From contig JAIETZ010000004.1 of the NCBI GenBank assembly GCA_019744775.1, positions 372,001-436,000 of the forward strand: 64,000 bases of DNA. The letters are read 5' to 3'. The number at the start of each line of letters is the position of its first letter. Position 1 is the stretch's first letter. This document shows, in pieces, positions 26,465 to 35,793 of the stretch. This DNA comes from Candidatus Obscuribacterales bacterium (GTDB lineage Bacteria; Cyanobacteriota; Vampirovibrionia; Obscuribacterales; Obscuribacteraceae). Position numbers and translations under genes: made by a program. The notes below the pieces were generated by a model. It saw only the letters and a list, made by a program, of their open reading frames with translations. It was not told the origin of the DNA and searched no databases.

Positions 26465-26911
26465 CTACTTCAATACAAACGGGCAACTAATACAAAATGC
26501 CTTGGCAAAGGCTATCGGCTTGCCTTCAATATCATACCCTTCCTGAATGCTGCACTTAAGCGTGCCGCCACAATCAGGACACTCAATATCACGTGCGCCC
26601 TCAAGAATAGCTTCGCCCAAAGACTCGCGCTCAAGCCTCTGAGCCTCGGATTCGTCCAGGTTGGGTCTAGCTTCCACTTCTAAAAGTAATCGTGGCTCAA
26701 CAGAAAGTGCTTTGGCCAACAATTGTCTGTCCGTAGAAGACAACCAAGACTCCATACCTGCTTCAATCTCTTCAATTCTCAACTGACCAAGGCGTGACAA
26801 TTTGCCCAGATCGCGAACGGTCATATTGCGAAAGTCCCGAAGTTGTCCGACTCTTTGGGCAAGGGTCGGCGCCAAAATCATCTTTGCAGGCAGGGGGCGG
26901 CTTTGTTTCAC
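26465..26911 (-). CDS. XRE-like helix-turn-helix protein with C-terminal zinc ribbon
   Basis: 148 residues. The middle (about 15-75) fits an XRE-type HTH: VGQLRDFRNMTVRDLGKLSRL followed by the recognition helix and IEEIEAG. The C-terminal part has a CPDC-x15-20-CISC four-cysteine pair (ECPDCGG and FCISCPF), likely a zinc ribbon. A DNA-binding regulator is the likely role. No operator was identified. It is convergent with the Clp N-domain gene, and divergent from the GGDEF-like gene, so it could regulate the latter. Confidence 0.65.
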   Translation of the reverse strand: MKQSRPLPAKMILAPTLAQRVGQLRDFRNMTVRDLGKLSRLGQLRIEEIEAGMESWLSSTDRQLLAKALSVEPRLLLEVEARPNLDESEAQRLERESLGEAILEGARDIECPDCGGTLKCSIQEGYDIEGKPIAFAKAFCISCPFVLK

Positions 26912-27008
26912 GTTTCTACTTTTGTATTTGAAGTTTTTATGTTTGAAGACCTACTAAAATACCAATAAAAGAGCTAGAAGTTGCAAGCAATGGCTCAGAC
27001 TTACAAAT

Positions 27009-28262
27009 ATGTTAAATAGACGGGCAAATGAAAAATCAAGTCTCCTGCCGCGGGCAAGCCGCCAGCGCCGGGAAACCATGCTTATGTCCCGAGAGTCTTT
27101 TAAACATCTCCTTCTCAAGTACTGCCAGCGCGAGATTCGCGATGGGCGGGACTTTTGCCTGGCTGGTCTAAAAGTCCTTGAATACGAGCAGGTTTTTCAA
27201 GCAAGCGAACAAGCAGCAGACCAGCTATTGCGGCTTGTAGAGGATATTTGCCTGCGCAGCCAGCGCGAAAAGGACCGGCTTTGCCGTCTCGATTCCGGCA
27301 TTTTTATCCTTGTATTGCCCGACACGGATAAAGAAGCGGCGCAAAACACTCTAGACCGCCTAGCAGTCACCTTAGCCGGAGCCAAAAGCCACTATCACCA
27401 GAAGCCACTCAAAGCCAGCACTACCTTTCGCGTGGCTCATTCAAAAGACCTTGGCGCAAATATTGAATCTTTATTGAATGCAATTGGTTGTTGCCTTGAT
27501 GAGAGAGGCACTATCGAGCTCTTGCAGTCTCAAAAACAATCGGAATTACCATCCACAGATTCGGCTACTTTTGAAATTTGGCGCCGCCGATATAAGGAAA
27601 TAGCCGGCATTGAAACACAAGCGATGAACATCCAAGGTCATGAAGTTACTAAGACAAATCACAGCGCATGCGATAGTTGGGCGAATAAAAAAATAGTCTT
27701 GGAAAAATTCTCTTTTGCGCACAACGGCATGGACACAATAACCAAACGCTTGCGTGTCTTGGAAGAACTGGATCATCCTTCAATTAATGCGGTAAGAGAT
27801 TTTCAATTCGAAAACAATGAAAGTCTTTGGGTAGCAAAACCGCTTTTGTCTTACCCTTCACTCAAAACGTATATACAAAAGGCCACCATCAGCGAAAGCA
27901 TAATTCTAGATTGGTGCCACCAGTTACTCAATTTAATCATCTATCTGCAATCCCTTGTGCCGCCTGTCGTTCCGCCATTATTCAGCGAGGAAAATTTGCT
28001 TATTGGAGACAACTGCCAACTCATTTTGTCCAACTTCGAAGCAAATTATTTGTTTGCCTGCCTGAAACACGGGGAACAAAATAGCAGTAACACTGATGTG
28101 AATTATCAAGCAGTAATTGTTAGTTTGGGTCAGCTCATGCTCAGTATTTCAAACGACAGAGATTCAAAAATTGCAAATCTTCTGCAACAGCTGAAAGATC
28201 CTCTCTCAAAAGAATTGAACACTGCTTACAAAGTGCGTCAGGCATTGAAACCATATGCTTAG
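27009..28262 (+). CDS. Degenerate GGDEF domain fused to a pseudokinase-like domain
   Basis: 417 residues. The first part (about 30-185) follows the fold of a GGDEF domain, but the signature is replaced: where R-x-G-G-D-E-F is expected the protein reads CRLDSGIFILVLPDT, so diguanylate cyclase activity is unlikely. The C-terminal part (about 230-415) looks like a protein kinase lobe pair: KRLRVLEELDHPSINAV, then a hinge, then PPLFSEENLLIG where HRD-x4-N is expected and LSNFEANY where DFG is expected. Both catalytic Asp motifs are altered, so it is a pseudokinase by sequence. An alternative start is the ATG at 27078. The nurA gene begins two bases downstream, indicating one operon. Confidence 0.65.
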   Translation: MLNRRANEKSSLLPRASRQRRETMLMSRESFKHLLLKYCQREIRDGRDFCLAGLKVLEYEQVFQASEQAADQLLRLVEDICLRSQREKDRLCRLDSGIFILVLPDTDKEAAQNTLDRLAVTLAGAKSHYHQKPLKASTTFRVAHSKDLGANIESLLNAIGCCLDERGTIELLQSQKQSELPSTDSATFEIWRRRYKEIAGIETQAMNIQGHEVTKTNHSACDSWANKKIVLEKFSFAHNGMDTITKRLRVLEELDHPSINAVRDFQFENNESLWVAKPLLSYPSLKTYIQKATISESIILDWCHQLLNLIIYLQSLVPPVVPPLFSEENLLIGDNCQLILSNFEANYLFACLKHGEQNSSNTDVNYQAVIVSLGQLMLSISNDRDSKIANLLQQLKDPLSKELNTAYKVRQALKPYA

Positions 28263-28264
28263 AC

Positions 28265-29476
28265 ATGCGAGAGTGCCAACCAACAATGCTCGACTTCCGC
28301 AAGCTTATGTCGCAAATTCAACAGATAGGCAAAGAGTCTCTTCTGGACAAATTGCCTAATGAAGACATTTTGGTCAATGCAACGCAAGTATACGAATCGG
28401 CAAAAGAAGCAGCAGTGCAATTTGCCAATCGCATTGAAAGTAATGCAGCCCTTGTTTATTGGCCGGCAGCAACGCCTTTGGAAGTTTTTGGTCACGATTA
28501 TCGCGTTGAGAAAAACACTAAGCCGTTAACAGTGGTTGCTGTCGACGGCTCGCAAATTATGCCTAGCCACCATGAAGTCTTGAGTTGTTATCTTCTCAAT
28601 GTCGGAATTACTGTAATTAGCTACGGCGTCGAGAAACCCGCAGTTTTGGAAAGTCAGCCGCATCTTTTCCATAAACCGGATGACTTATACCCATTGGTCA
28701 ACAAAAGGCGAATTCACATAGATGAACTTTACGTTTCACTAGAACGTAATTTGCTGGAACTTAAAACACTCCTAGAAAGAGCAATCGAGGCAAAATCCAG
28801 AGACTTGCCGGTAATAGCTTTCATGGACGGCTCACTATTGCCATGGTCGGTGGACAAAATGCCTGAGTCCTATCAACAAGAATTCTTCCAAAGATTCATT
28901 GGCACTCTTAATGAATTTCAAAAAGAAGAGATACCTGTCGTTGGTTATATAAGTCACAGTCGCAGCTCAGACATTGTTAACTGCTTGCGCATCTGGCAGT
29001 GCCCATATGAAAAATCCGATTGTCGAAAGAATTGCGGTCATTTAAACGAAGAAAATTTTCCCTGTTCAACAATTTGGCCATTATCCGATAGGCAACTACT
29101 CTCGGGCGAACTGGAAAGACACAAACGAACAGCAACATTTGCTTCGGGCGCAGTGGTATCAAAAATAATGCCGCCGCAAACACAAATTTGCCTTTCTTAT
29201 TTACACACCGGATACGAAGTTGCGCGGCTGGAATTTCCTCGCTGGGTTTTTGAGCGCAAAGACCTCTTTGAGTTGATGTTTTCAGCAATTGCCGCCCAGG
29301 TAGAAAAAGGGCAGGGTTATCCTGTTTCCTTATCTGAGGCTCATCACTTGGCTGTCATAAGAGGGGCGGACAGATTGAAATTTTTTGACCTGCTTGCCAG
29401 GCAGTTGATATCTCTTGGACTGAAAAGGGTCTCCACGAGCCCGAAAGAGAATAGAAAACGGCGCGGAGTCGTTTAA
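28265..29476 (+). CDS. nurA: NurA-domain nuclease with a putative Fe-S/zinc cysteine cluster
   Basis: 403 residues. NurA is a 5'-3' nuclease that works with the HerA helicase in DNA end resection. The two acidic metal sites of the RNase H-like fold are visible as VAVDGSQ (Asp94) and AFMDGSLL (Asp188). An insertion carries Cys240, Cys246, Cys253, Cys257 and a further Cys267, suggesting a metal cluster; cysteine-rich NurA forms are known in Cyanobacteria. No herA gene is in the window. It is two bases behind the pseudo-GGDEF-pseudokinase gene, which implies a functional pair. Confidence 0.82.
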   Translation: MRECQPTMLDFRKLMSQIQQIGKESLLDKLPNEDILVNATQVYESAKEAAVQFANRIESNAALVYWPAATPLEVFGHDYRVEKNTKPLTVVAVDGSQIMPSHHEVLSCYLLNVGITVISYGVEKPAVLESQPHLFHKPDDLYPLVNKRRIHIDELYVSLERNLLELKTLLERAIEAKSRDLPVIAFMDGSLLPWSVDKMPESYQQEFFQRFIGTLNEFQKEEIPVVGYISHSRSSDIVNCLRIWQCPYEKSDCRKNCGHLNEENFPCSTIWPLSDRQLLSGELERHKRTATFASGAVVSKIMPPQTQICLSYLHTGYEVARLEFPRWVFERKDLFELMFSAIAAQVEKGQGYPVSLSEAHHLAVIRGADRLKFFDLLARQLISLGLKRVSTSPKENRKRRGVV

Positions 29477-29578
29477 TCTTGACATCAGCCGGTCCGTAAT
29501 ATTAAGGATGACATGTTACGATCTGTAGTCGGCGCTCAGGCGCCCTGATTCTTAGTCCTGCGTAATGAGGAGTCCAGC

Positions 29579-30760
29579 GTGTCTACAGCACTTGATCAAG
29601 CTTTGAATGCAGCCAACCCGTTGAGCGATATCGCCAACAAAGTAGTGAAAGGCGAGCGCATAAGTCGTGATGAAGCTATTCGCATGTACCAATCAGATGA
29701 TCTTGTCACCATTGGTGCCATCGCTGAATTTGCTCGCATGCGCAAAGCAGGACCCGGCAAAGAAAAGTATGTTTACTACATTCACAACATGCACTTAAAT
29801 CCAACGAATTATTGCATGGAGACTTGCCGTTTTTGCAGTTATGCTAATCCAGAAGATCAAAAGCGCGCTTACACATGGACTGTAGACAAAGTTTTGGAAG
29901 AAGCAGGCAAAGGCGCCGCATTAGGTATTCGCGAAATTCACATGGTCGGTGGTTTGAATCCAGCTTGCGACATCAACTACTACGAAGAAGTGATGTCTGC
30001 CTTGCGCAAAAACTTTCCGCATATTCACATCAAGGCAATGACTGCCGTTGAAATAGATTACCTGGCAAATCTGGAAGGCATCAGCGTTGAAGAAACTCTT
30101 GAGCGCTTGATCAAAGCCGGACTGCAATCTATGCCAGGCGGTGGCGCTGAAATATTTGATGAAGCCGTGCGTGAAAGAATGGCTGTCAAAAAGACTCCAG
30201 CCGATCGCTATCTCTACATACACGGAGCCGCTCACAAGCTCGGCTTGAAGAGCAACGCAACCATGCTCACAGGCATTGGTGAATCTATCGAAAACAAGGT
30301 TGACCATATTTTGTTATTGCGCGAGCAACAAGACAAAACCGGCGGCTTTATGTGCTTCATTCCATTGAAGTGCTACTACGAAGGCACCAATATTGCCGAT
30401 GAAGTAACCGAACCAACCGGCTATGACATTTTGAAAGACGTAGCAATTTCACGCATCTTGCTCGACAACTTTGATCACATCAAAGCTTACTGGATTCAAC
30501 TTGGCGAAAATCTTGCACAAGTTGCCTTCTCCTTCGGCGCAGACGATATGGACGGCACAATTCTCGAAGAGAAGATTACTCACGCTGCAGGTACAAAGAC
30601 TCCTCTGCAGTTAGCCAAAGAGTCATTGGAATATCAAATTGCCTCAGCCGGTTACATTCCAGTTGAGCGCGATACGGTCTATAACATTGTCAGAGTTTGT
30701 GAGCCTGTACTTGAAGCAGGCATGCCTGAGCCATTGAAGACTCTAGAGCTTGCGCATTAG
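29579..30760 (+). CDS. mqnE: Aminofutalosine synthase (menaquinone biosynthesis, radical SAM)
   Basis: 393 residues from a GTG start with TGAGGAG upstream at 29566-29572. MqnE joins SAM and the MqnA product to form aminofutalosine in the futalosine route to menaquinone. The radical SAM cluster motif is CMETCRFC (Cys79, Cys83, Cys86). HNMHLNPTNYC, EIHMVGGLNP, and GGGAEIF are typical of MqnE rather than MqnC. A perfect hairpin GGCGC/GCGCC precedes the gene at 29531-29544. The UbiD-type decarboxylase at 44-45.7 kb could act later in the same pathway. The last four bases overlap the convergent TPR gene. Confidence 0.94.
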   Translation: MSTALDQALNAANPLSDIANKVVKGERISRDEAIRMYQSDDLVTIGAIAEFARMRKAGPGKEKYVYYIHNMHLNPTNYCMETCRFCSYANPEDQKRAYTWTVDKVLEEAGKGAALGIREIHMVGGLNPACDINYYEEVMSALRKNFPHIHIKAMTAVEIDYLANLEGISVEETLERLIKAGLQSMPGGGAEIFDEAVRERMAVKKTPADRYLYIHGAAHKLGLKSNATMLTGIGESIENKVDHILLLREQQDKTGGFMCFIPLKCYYEGTNIADEVTEPTGYDILKDVAISRILLDNFDHIKAYWIQLGENLAQVAFSFGADDMDGTILEEKITHAAGTKTPLQLAKESLEYQIASAGYIPVERDTVYNIVRVCEPVLEAGMPEPLKTLELAH

Positions 30761-31767
30761 CGAATAGCTTGTCCGCCACGCAGACCTAAGTTCTGAAAAG
30801 AACTGTCACCTTGGGGCGCTTCAAATTTATCAAGCTTGTCTTCCAGACTTGCTGTTACGTTATTCTGTGGTTTTTGAGCGAGATTTTCCGCATGAGCAAG
30901 TCCTTGCTTGAATCTTTCATCGTATGGATTGAGCTTCATTGCCTGTTTGTAATAGTCGACTGCTTTATCCGGTTGATTCAGTGCAATGTATACAGTCGCC
31001 AGATTGCTTTTGCAAATTGCCTGATTGGGTGACTTTTCATCAAGAGCAAGATACAAATTCAATGCTACTTCATAGTCGCCTTTCATGTAAGCGCGCATTG
31101 CCGCACTGGATATTGAGCGGACTTGCACACTGCGAGAATCAAGTCCCGCGTACTTTTTCATCTTCTCTTGAAGCGCCGCTACAGCATTACGATATTCCAC
31201 TTTTTCCGGTTTAGAGGCTAATGCTTTGCGGTAGCTGGAAAGTGCTTCGGCTAAATTGCCCGAGCCTTCATCAATGATACCGAGACTGAAATTCGCATCA
31301 ACGTTATTTGGATCAAGCTGAATTACTTGCTCAAATAGATCGCGAGATTCAACCAGCTTGCCACCGCGAAATAGTTTTACTGCTTCGGTCAAAAGTTTTG
31401 TTGTCTGCTCTTCATCGGCTGCTTTAATTGCAACTTGTGCACGTTGAATGGCGCAATCTACATCATTGACTTGCGTAGTGTTATCCGTAACCGGTTCAGA
31501 CGGTTGTGCGGAAGAAATTGCTTGGGAGGAAGGCAAGTCTTTGGTCAAACGGTTTAGACGTTCTTCGGTCGTCCCTTGCAGACTTTCACCGAAGACATTT
31601 TTTTCCAATCGGGCGAGCCTAGTGTTTGTGTCCTGACCGACAAAATCATGCAGGAAAAAGCGATTTTCCAGCTCGGATAAGGTCGCTTCATCTCCGGCGA
31701 AGGCAGGAAGTGCCATGATGAGAGCAAATATTAGACTGGTTAATTTTGCAAGTTTCGCCAATTTCAT
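30757..31767 (-). CDS. Secreted TPR protein
   Basis: About 336 residues from the ATG at 31767, which begins a clear signal peptide (LTSLIFALIMALPAFAGD). An N-terminal segment LSELENRFFLHDF then RLARLEKNVFGE and RLNRLTKDL is a short repeated motif often seen in secreted proteins of cyanobacteria-related lineages. Then come TPR units (about 140-310) with FSLGIIDEGSGNLAEALSSY and LATVYIALNQPDKAVDYYKQ. It likely scaffolds envelope proteins. An upstream in-frame ATG at 31806 would add 13 residues. Confidence 0.85.
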   Translation of the reverse strand: MKLAKLAKLTSLIFALIMALPAFAGDEATLSELENRFFLHDFVGQDTNTRLARLEKNVFGESLQGTTEERLNRLTKDLPSSQAISSAQPSEPVTDNTTQVNDVDCAIQRAQVAIKAADEEQTTKLLTEAVKLFRGGKLVESRDLFEQVIQLDPNNVDANFSLGIIDEGSGNLAEALSSYRKALASKPEKVEYRNAVAALQEKMKKYAGLDSRSVQVRSISSAAMRAYMKGDYEVALNLYLALDEKSPNQAICKSNLATVYIALNQPDKAVDYYKQAMKLNPYDERFKQGLAHAENLAQKPQNNVTASLEDKLDKFEAPQGDSSFQNLGLRGGQAIR

Positions 31768-31909
31768 AGATCCGTTAGCCCTTGAGTTCTCAGTCAGTCG
31801 AGCCATTTCCAGGCGAAATTAATGGTAAAGACTTCCAATTAATCTGTAATTGGGGAAACTACGTAAAAGCAAAAAGTCATGAGCTTATACTGGAATCCGC
31901 TGTTAATGG

Positions 31910-33052
31910 GTGCCGACTATGGAAAATACCCTGGACCAACTAAGCGACGAAGAATTATCCTGCTGGCTGGCATTCAGCTACCTGTCAGGGGCCGGCATCG
32001 GCACGCGGCGCATTGCCGCGCTCTACGAGAAGCTCAACAGCTTAATTCCAGTCTGGGAAGGCACACGAAAGGTTCTGGAAAGCCTCTCGCTTTTCACCCC
32101 GGACATGATCGACAAATTCCTGGCAAAGCGTGACGCCATTGACCCGGAAAAGCTTTTGAAAGAAGTACGAGATCAAGGAATTGAGGCTTATCCTCTCTGC
32201 CACCCGGACTATCCCTATCGACTAAAACAGATTCATGATCCACCTTGTGTCCTCTATGTCAAAGGCAAATTGCCCGCGGACTCTTTTGATCACGCCATTG
32301 GCGTTGTCGGCACCAGACGCCCGACCTCCTACGGTTCACGAATCGCCAAAGAGGTGGCGGCAGGGCTTGCTTCCAACGGAGTACTTATCGTAAGCGGCAT
32401 GGCTATTGGTATTGATTCTTACGTGCACAGAGCAACAATTGACGCCGGCGGACAAACCGTGGCGGTTGTAGCGTCCGGCGTTGACCAATGCTACCCGTCA
32501 TCAAATAAGCCACTCTACGAAATGCTTATCTCTGGACAACACGGAGCAGTGGTATCTGAATACTTCCCTGGCGTCAAACCGGAATCGTGGAGATTCCCTG
32601 CCCGCAATAGAATTATTAGCGGACTAAGTCAGGCAGTTGTCGTTATAGAAGCCGGTGAAAAATCCGGTGCGCTAATCACCGCACGCATGGCATTTGAACA
32701 AAGTCGCGATGTATTTGCATTCCCCGGTCGCATTGACAGTCCAGCGTCCGTCGGCGCCAATAATCTCATTTCCAAAAACATGGCTAAACTTACAGTCAGC
32801 TACGAAGATGTCTTGAAAGAACTCAATTGGGTATCAACACCAAAATTAAGCGACAAGGTGCAAGTAGTCGAACTTTTCGGAAGGGAAAAGGACATCTACG
32901 AATTGCTTTCCAACGAGCCAATGCACTTCGATGTATTGTGCGAAAGAACAGGCATTGCCCCTGGCGAACTTTCAGCCAGCCTGACAATGCTTGAATTAGC
33001 TGGAGTTGTTAACCGCCAACCTGGCGATTGGTATGCGCGGGAACATCAGTAG
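31910..33052 (+). CDS. dprA: DNA-processing protein DprA
   Basis: About 380 residues from a GTG (377 from the ATG at 31919). DprA binds incoming single-stranded DNA and loads RecA during natural transformation. An N-terminal SAM/HhH-like part (SYLSGAGIGTRRIAALYEKL) precedes the Rossmann fold with VGTRRPTSYG, VSGMAIGIDSYVHRATI, VVASGVDQCYP, FPARNRIISGLSQAVVVIEA and GALITARMAFEQSRDVFAFPG. A C-terminal winged-helix domain follows (residues about 320-375). The 3' end overlaps the convergent GNAT gene by 44 bases. Confidence 0.95.
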   Translation: MPTMENTLDQLSDEELSCWLAFSYLSGAGIGTRRIAALYEKLNSLIPVWEGTRKVLESLSLFTPDMIDKFLAKRDAIDPEKLLKEVRDQGIEAYPLCHPDYPYRLKQIHDPPCVLYVKGKLPADSFDHAIGVVGTRRPTSYGSRIAKEVAAGLASNGVLIVSGMAIGIDSYVHRATIDAGGQTVAVVASGVDQCYPSSNKPLYEMLISGQHGAVVSEYFPGVKPESWRFPARNRIISGLSQAVVVIEAGEKSGALITARMAFEQSRDVFAFPGRIDSPASVGANNLISKNMAKLTVSYEDVLKELNWVSTPKLSDKVQVVELFGREKDIYELLSNEPMHFDVLCERTGIAPGELSASLTMLELAGVVNRQPGDWYAREHQ

Positions 33053-33509
33053 ACGCGTGCACATCCAGTCGGTACGGTATCCAATCAGCCATTGAGATTG
33101 CGCCTAGTCGGTCATAGAAATCAATTGCTAGTTTGTTCCAGTTCAAGACTTTCCAGTCCATGCGTGCGTAGTTTCTTTCTTTAGCAATTTCATTCAAGCG
33201 TTCAAATAATGCTCGTCCGACTCCGAACTTCCGCGCACTGGGTCTGACAAAAAGATCTTCAAGATAAAGTCCTGCTTTGCCTTCCCAAGTTGAATACGAC
33301 TGAAAGAAAAGAGCAAATCCGGCAGGTTCGCCTTGAACTTCGGCAATGAGACATTCGAAAGGAGGATTTTCTTTCTGCAATTGCTCACGCACCATCTCCG
33401 GTGTTGAAGTCACCAGATGAGCAGCATTTTCGTATTCAGCCAATTCAGTTATAAAAGTATTTATTAGTTCAGCATCGGCTACTGTAGCCATGCGGCAATT
33501 AACGGTCAT
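33009..33509 (-). CDS. GNAT family N-acetyltransferase (SSAT-like)
   Basis: 166 residues. The pattern AGFALFFQSYSTWEGKAGLYLEDLFVRPSAR matches the subgroup related to spermidine/spermine acetyltransferases (read as FALFFQSYST, then YLEDLFVRPSAR), with the acetyl-CoA loop FGVGRALFERL and a C-terminal WNKLAIDFYDRLGA. It acetylates an amine of unknown identity; polyamine or thialysine substrates are plausible. It is transcribed toward dprA and starts 13 bases after the tatD gene, suggesting coexpression with tatD. Confidence 0.9.
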   Translation of the reverse strand: MTVNCRMATVADAELINTFITELAEYENAAHLVTSTPEMVREQLQKENPPFECLIAEVQGEPAGFALFFQSYSTWEGKAGLYLEDLFVRPSARKFGVGRALFERLNEIAKERNYARMDWKVLNWNKLAIDFYDRLGAISMADWIPYRLDVHASTDVPAHTNRQVGG

Positions 33510-33522
33510 TGTTGTCTCCGAT

Positions 33523-34305
33523 TTAAGAAGGCAGATTGAAAAGTCGGCGAGCGTTTTCTACTGTTTGCGAGGCTATTTCATCAAGCGATACGCCTCTTAG
33601 CTGAGCAAGCTTTTCAGCCGTATGCCAGACATATGAAGGCTCATTGCGTTTTCCTCGCATGGGTTGCGGCGCTAAATATGGACAATCTGTTTCCACAAGA
33701 ATGCGATCAGCTTTGACTAATAGAGCTGCTGCTTGAATATTTTTTGCGCTGCTAAAAGTGACAATGCCGGAAAATGAAACGTAAAAGTCTAACGCCTCAA
33801 TACGGGGCAACACTTCCGGTCCACCAGTGAAACAGTGAAAAACACCGCGAACTTTTCCTTGACCAACTTCTTCAAGTAATTGGAAAGTATCGTCAAACGC
33901 CTCGCGCGAATGAATAATTAGAGGCTTGTTTAAATCGCGGGCGATTTCAATTTGCGCCTTGAAGCAAGCGAGTTGGGCTTCTCTATCGCTGTGGTTGTAG
34001 TAGAAATCCAAGCCGCATTCACCGATGCCTACAACGCGATTATGCTTGGCGGCTTCGCGGATTGTTTTATCTGCCTCGTCATTCCAGATGCTTGCCTCAT
34101 GTGGGTGAAGCCCAACACCAATGAAAATTTCCTTGTACTTCTCAGTCAGCTTAACCATCTCGGGAATGGTTTTCAGGTCGACACCGGCCTGCACAATTTG
34201 CACGACGCCTTCGGCAAAAGCACGCGCGATGACCTCTTGCTGGTCCTCGGCAAACGAGTCCCAGGTTAAATGGGCATGGCTGTCGATAATTTGACCCTTC
34301 GGCAT
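33523..34305 (-). CDS. tatD: TatD family metal-dependent hydrolase/deoxyribonuclease
   Basis: About 260 residues from the ATG at 34305 (a TTG at 34323 is the alternative). TIM-barrel metallohydrolase with DSHAHL near the start, GVGLHPHEAS, GIGECGLDFYYN, LIIHSREAFDD, FHCFTGG and VETDCPYLAPQPMRGKRNEP: all five metal-ligand motifs are present. Known family activities are 3'-5' exonuclease and D-aminoacyl-like hydrolase reports; substrate here is not decidable. Confidence 0.95.
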   Translation of the reverse strand: MPKGQIIDSHAHLTWDSFAEDQQEVIARAFAEGVVQIVQAGVDLKTIPEMVKLTEKYKEIFIGVGLHPHEASIWNDEADKTIREAAKHNRVVGIGECGLDFYYNHSDREAQLACFKAQIEIARDLNKPLIIHSREAFDDTFQLLEEVGQGKVRGVFHCFTGGPEVLPRIEALDFYVSFSGIVTFSSAKNIQAAALLVKADRILVETDCPYLAPQPMRGKRNEPSYVWHTAEKLAQLRGVSLDEIASQTVENARRLFNLPS

Positions 34306-34416
34306 GGGCACTATTGTAGCCAATCAGGCATCTTTGTATAAAACCCTGTTGCCAAGGGGCGGTTAAACGGGGGGTCGTAAAGGGTACGAGAAAGGTGGGC
34401 CAACTGAGGTTATGTC

Positions 34417-35184
34417 ATGCCAGACTTCTTCAGCGTTTTATACGGCATTTACTTCTTCACGATGGGTTTCGTGCTACTGACTGTGTCCGCCGCAGTTAAG
34501 GTCGTCACTTTTCCTTTCGACAAGACCGGCAAGCTGACTCATCATTTCTCAAGCTTGAGCGGACATCACTTTATACGCGTCAACCCTGGTTGGTCGGTCA
34601 AATTCGACGGGCTCTCGACGATCGAGCCAAACATGAGTTATGTATTTGTTTCCAACCATCAATCCCTAATGGATATCTTGGTCCTTTACGGCATTATGCG
34701 TCCATTCAAATGGGTTTCCAAAGAGGAGATGTTTCGCGTCCCCGTTATCGGCTGGACACTTACGCTCAACCAATATGTCCGAATCAGACGCGGCAATGGC
34801 TCCAGCACAAAAGAAATGCTCAAATCCTGTCGATATTGGTTATCTCAAAAGACTTCGGTAATGATGTTTCCCGAAGGCACGCGCTCGCCAGACGGCGAGA
34901 TTCAAAAATTTCGTTATGGTGCCTTTAAGTTGGCGGCAGATGCTGATGTACCAATTCTTCCTATCGTGATTGATGGTACAAGGCAAATCATGCGAAAAGG
35001 ATCTCTGCAAATTGGTTTTCATTCAGATATAAGAGTAAAAGCTCTCGCTCCTGTCTATCCCAAGGATTTCAATTACGACTCTCATGCCTTAAGTAATTAC
35101 GTACGCAGTCAAATGATCGTTGAATTGAGTAAATTACGTCAAGAAGCCCAAGAGCAGGAAACGCTAGGCATGTCGGTAGCATAA
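34417..35184 (+). CDS. plsC: 1-acyl-sn-glycerol-3-phosphate acyltransferase
   Basis: 255 residues. Adds the second acyl chain in phosphatidic acid synthesis at the inner membrane. An N-terminal hydrophobic segment (FFTMGFVLLTVSAAVKVV) is followed by the catalytic block I NHQSLMD (H-x4-D), block III FPEGTRS, and block IV ILPIVIDGT. GAGGT six bases before the ATG supports the start. The next gene begins about 50 bases later, so it may share the transcript. Confidence 0.93.
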   Translation: MPDFFSVLYGIYFFTMGFVLLTVSAAVKVVTFPFDKTGKLTHHFSSLSGHHFIRVNPGWSVKFDGLSTIEPNMSYVFVSNHQSLMDILVLYGIMRPFKWVSKEEMFRVPVIGWTLTLNQYVRIRRGNGSSTKEMLKSCRYWLSQKTSVMMFPEGTRSPDGEIQKFRYGAFKLAADADVPILPIVIDGTRQIMRKGSLQIGFHSDIRVKALAPVYPKDFNYDSHALSNYVRSQMIVELSKLRQEAQEQETLGMSVA

Positions 35185-35232
35185 AGCTATTACTGCTGCT
35201 ATATTTTGAGCTATACGTTAAGACAAGGCTCA

Positions 35233-35793
35233 ATGACAACTCGAATCCTTCTTGCTGGTCTTCTCACTCTTACTACTGCGGGGTTTGCCCTCAGCAAACC
35301 GGCATTACATGGCTCCGTTGGGCAAGACGAAAATATCGCACCGGCAAAGCCGGGTAAGTCATCTACTTCACTTGGAAGAAGTGACATTGAGAAGACCTTT
35401 GTTCCGGAAAACAAGCCCGAAAGCAAAGAAATAGAACTTGCCTGGGACGCTTGGCACAAACGTTTGGCAGAAGCAATTTATGCGCGCTTTGATTTTTTAG
35501 CTCTGCAAAAGTTTGAGGACAGCCCTCCTTTAGGAGTCAAAATCCGCTATGTAGTGACCAAGGATGGCCGCATTGACGGACTAACGGTATTGCAGAAGTC
35601 TTCAAATATGATGTTCGATACTCTCGCCTGTCACGCAATTATGTGGCAAGCAAGAAAACCTGATCTTTTAAAATTCCCCGAGGGATCAAACAGGCAATCG
35701 GTAGAAAAATTTGCCACCTTCACACAAAACATGGGTGATGAGGGTTATAAGGCAACCGAAGGCGATAAGGAGACGGTAAATGTCGGACACTAA
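35233..35793 (+). CDS. Secreted protein with a TonB-C/TolA-like terminal domain
   Basis: About 186 residues from the ATG at 35233 (preceded by AAGG); a TTG nine codons upstream is less likely. A signal peptide (ILLAGLLTLTTAGFALS) and a disordered linker lead to a domain at about 85-165 with WDAWHKRLAEAIYARF, then KIRYVVTKDGRIDGLTVL. This is the alpha-beta pattern of TonB C-terminal/TolA-III domains. TonB box and an N-terminal anchor helix are lacking, so it is not a typical energy transducer. Its end overlaps the glcD start by 14 bases. Confidence 0.65.
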   Translation: MTTRILLAGLLTLTTAGFALSKPALHGSVGQDENIAPAKPGKSSTSLGRSDIEKTFVPENKPESKEIELAWDAWHKRLAEAIYARFDFLALQKFEDSPPLGVKIRYVVTKDGRIDGLTVLQKSSNMMFDTLACHAIMWQARKPDLLKFPEGSNRQSVEKFATFTQNMGDEGYKATEGDKETVNVGH

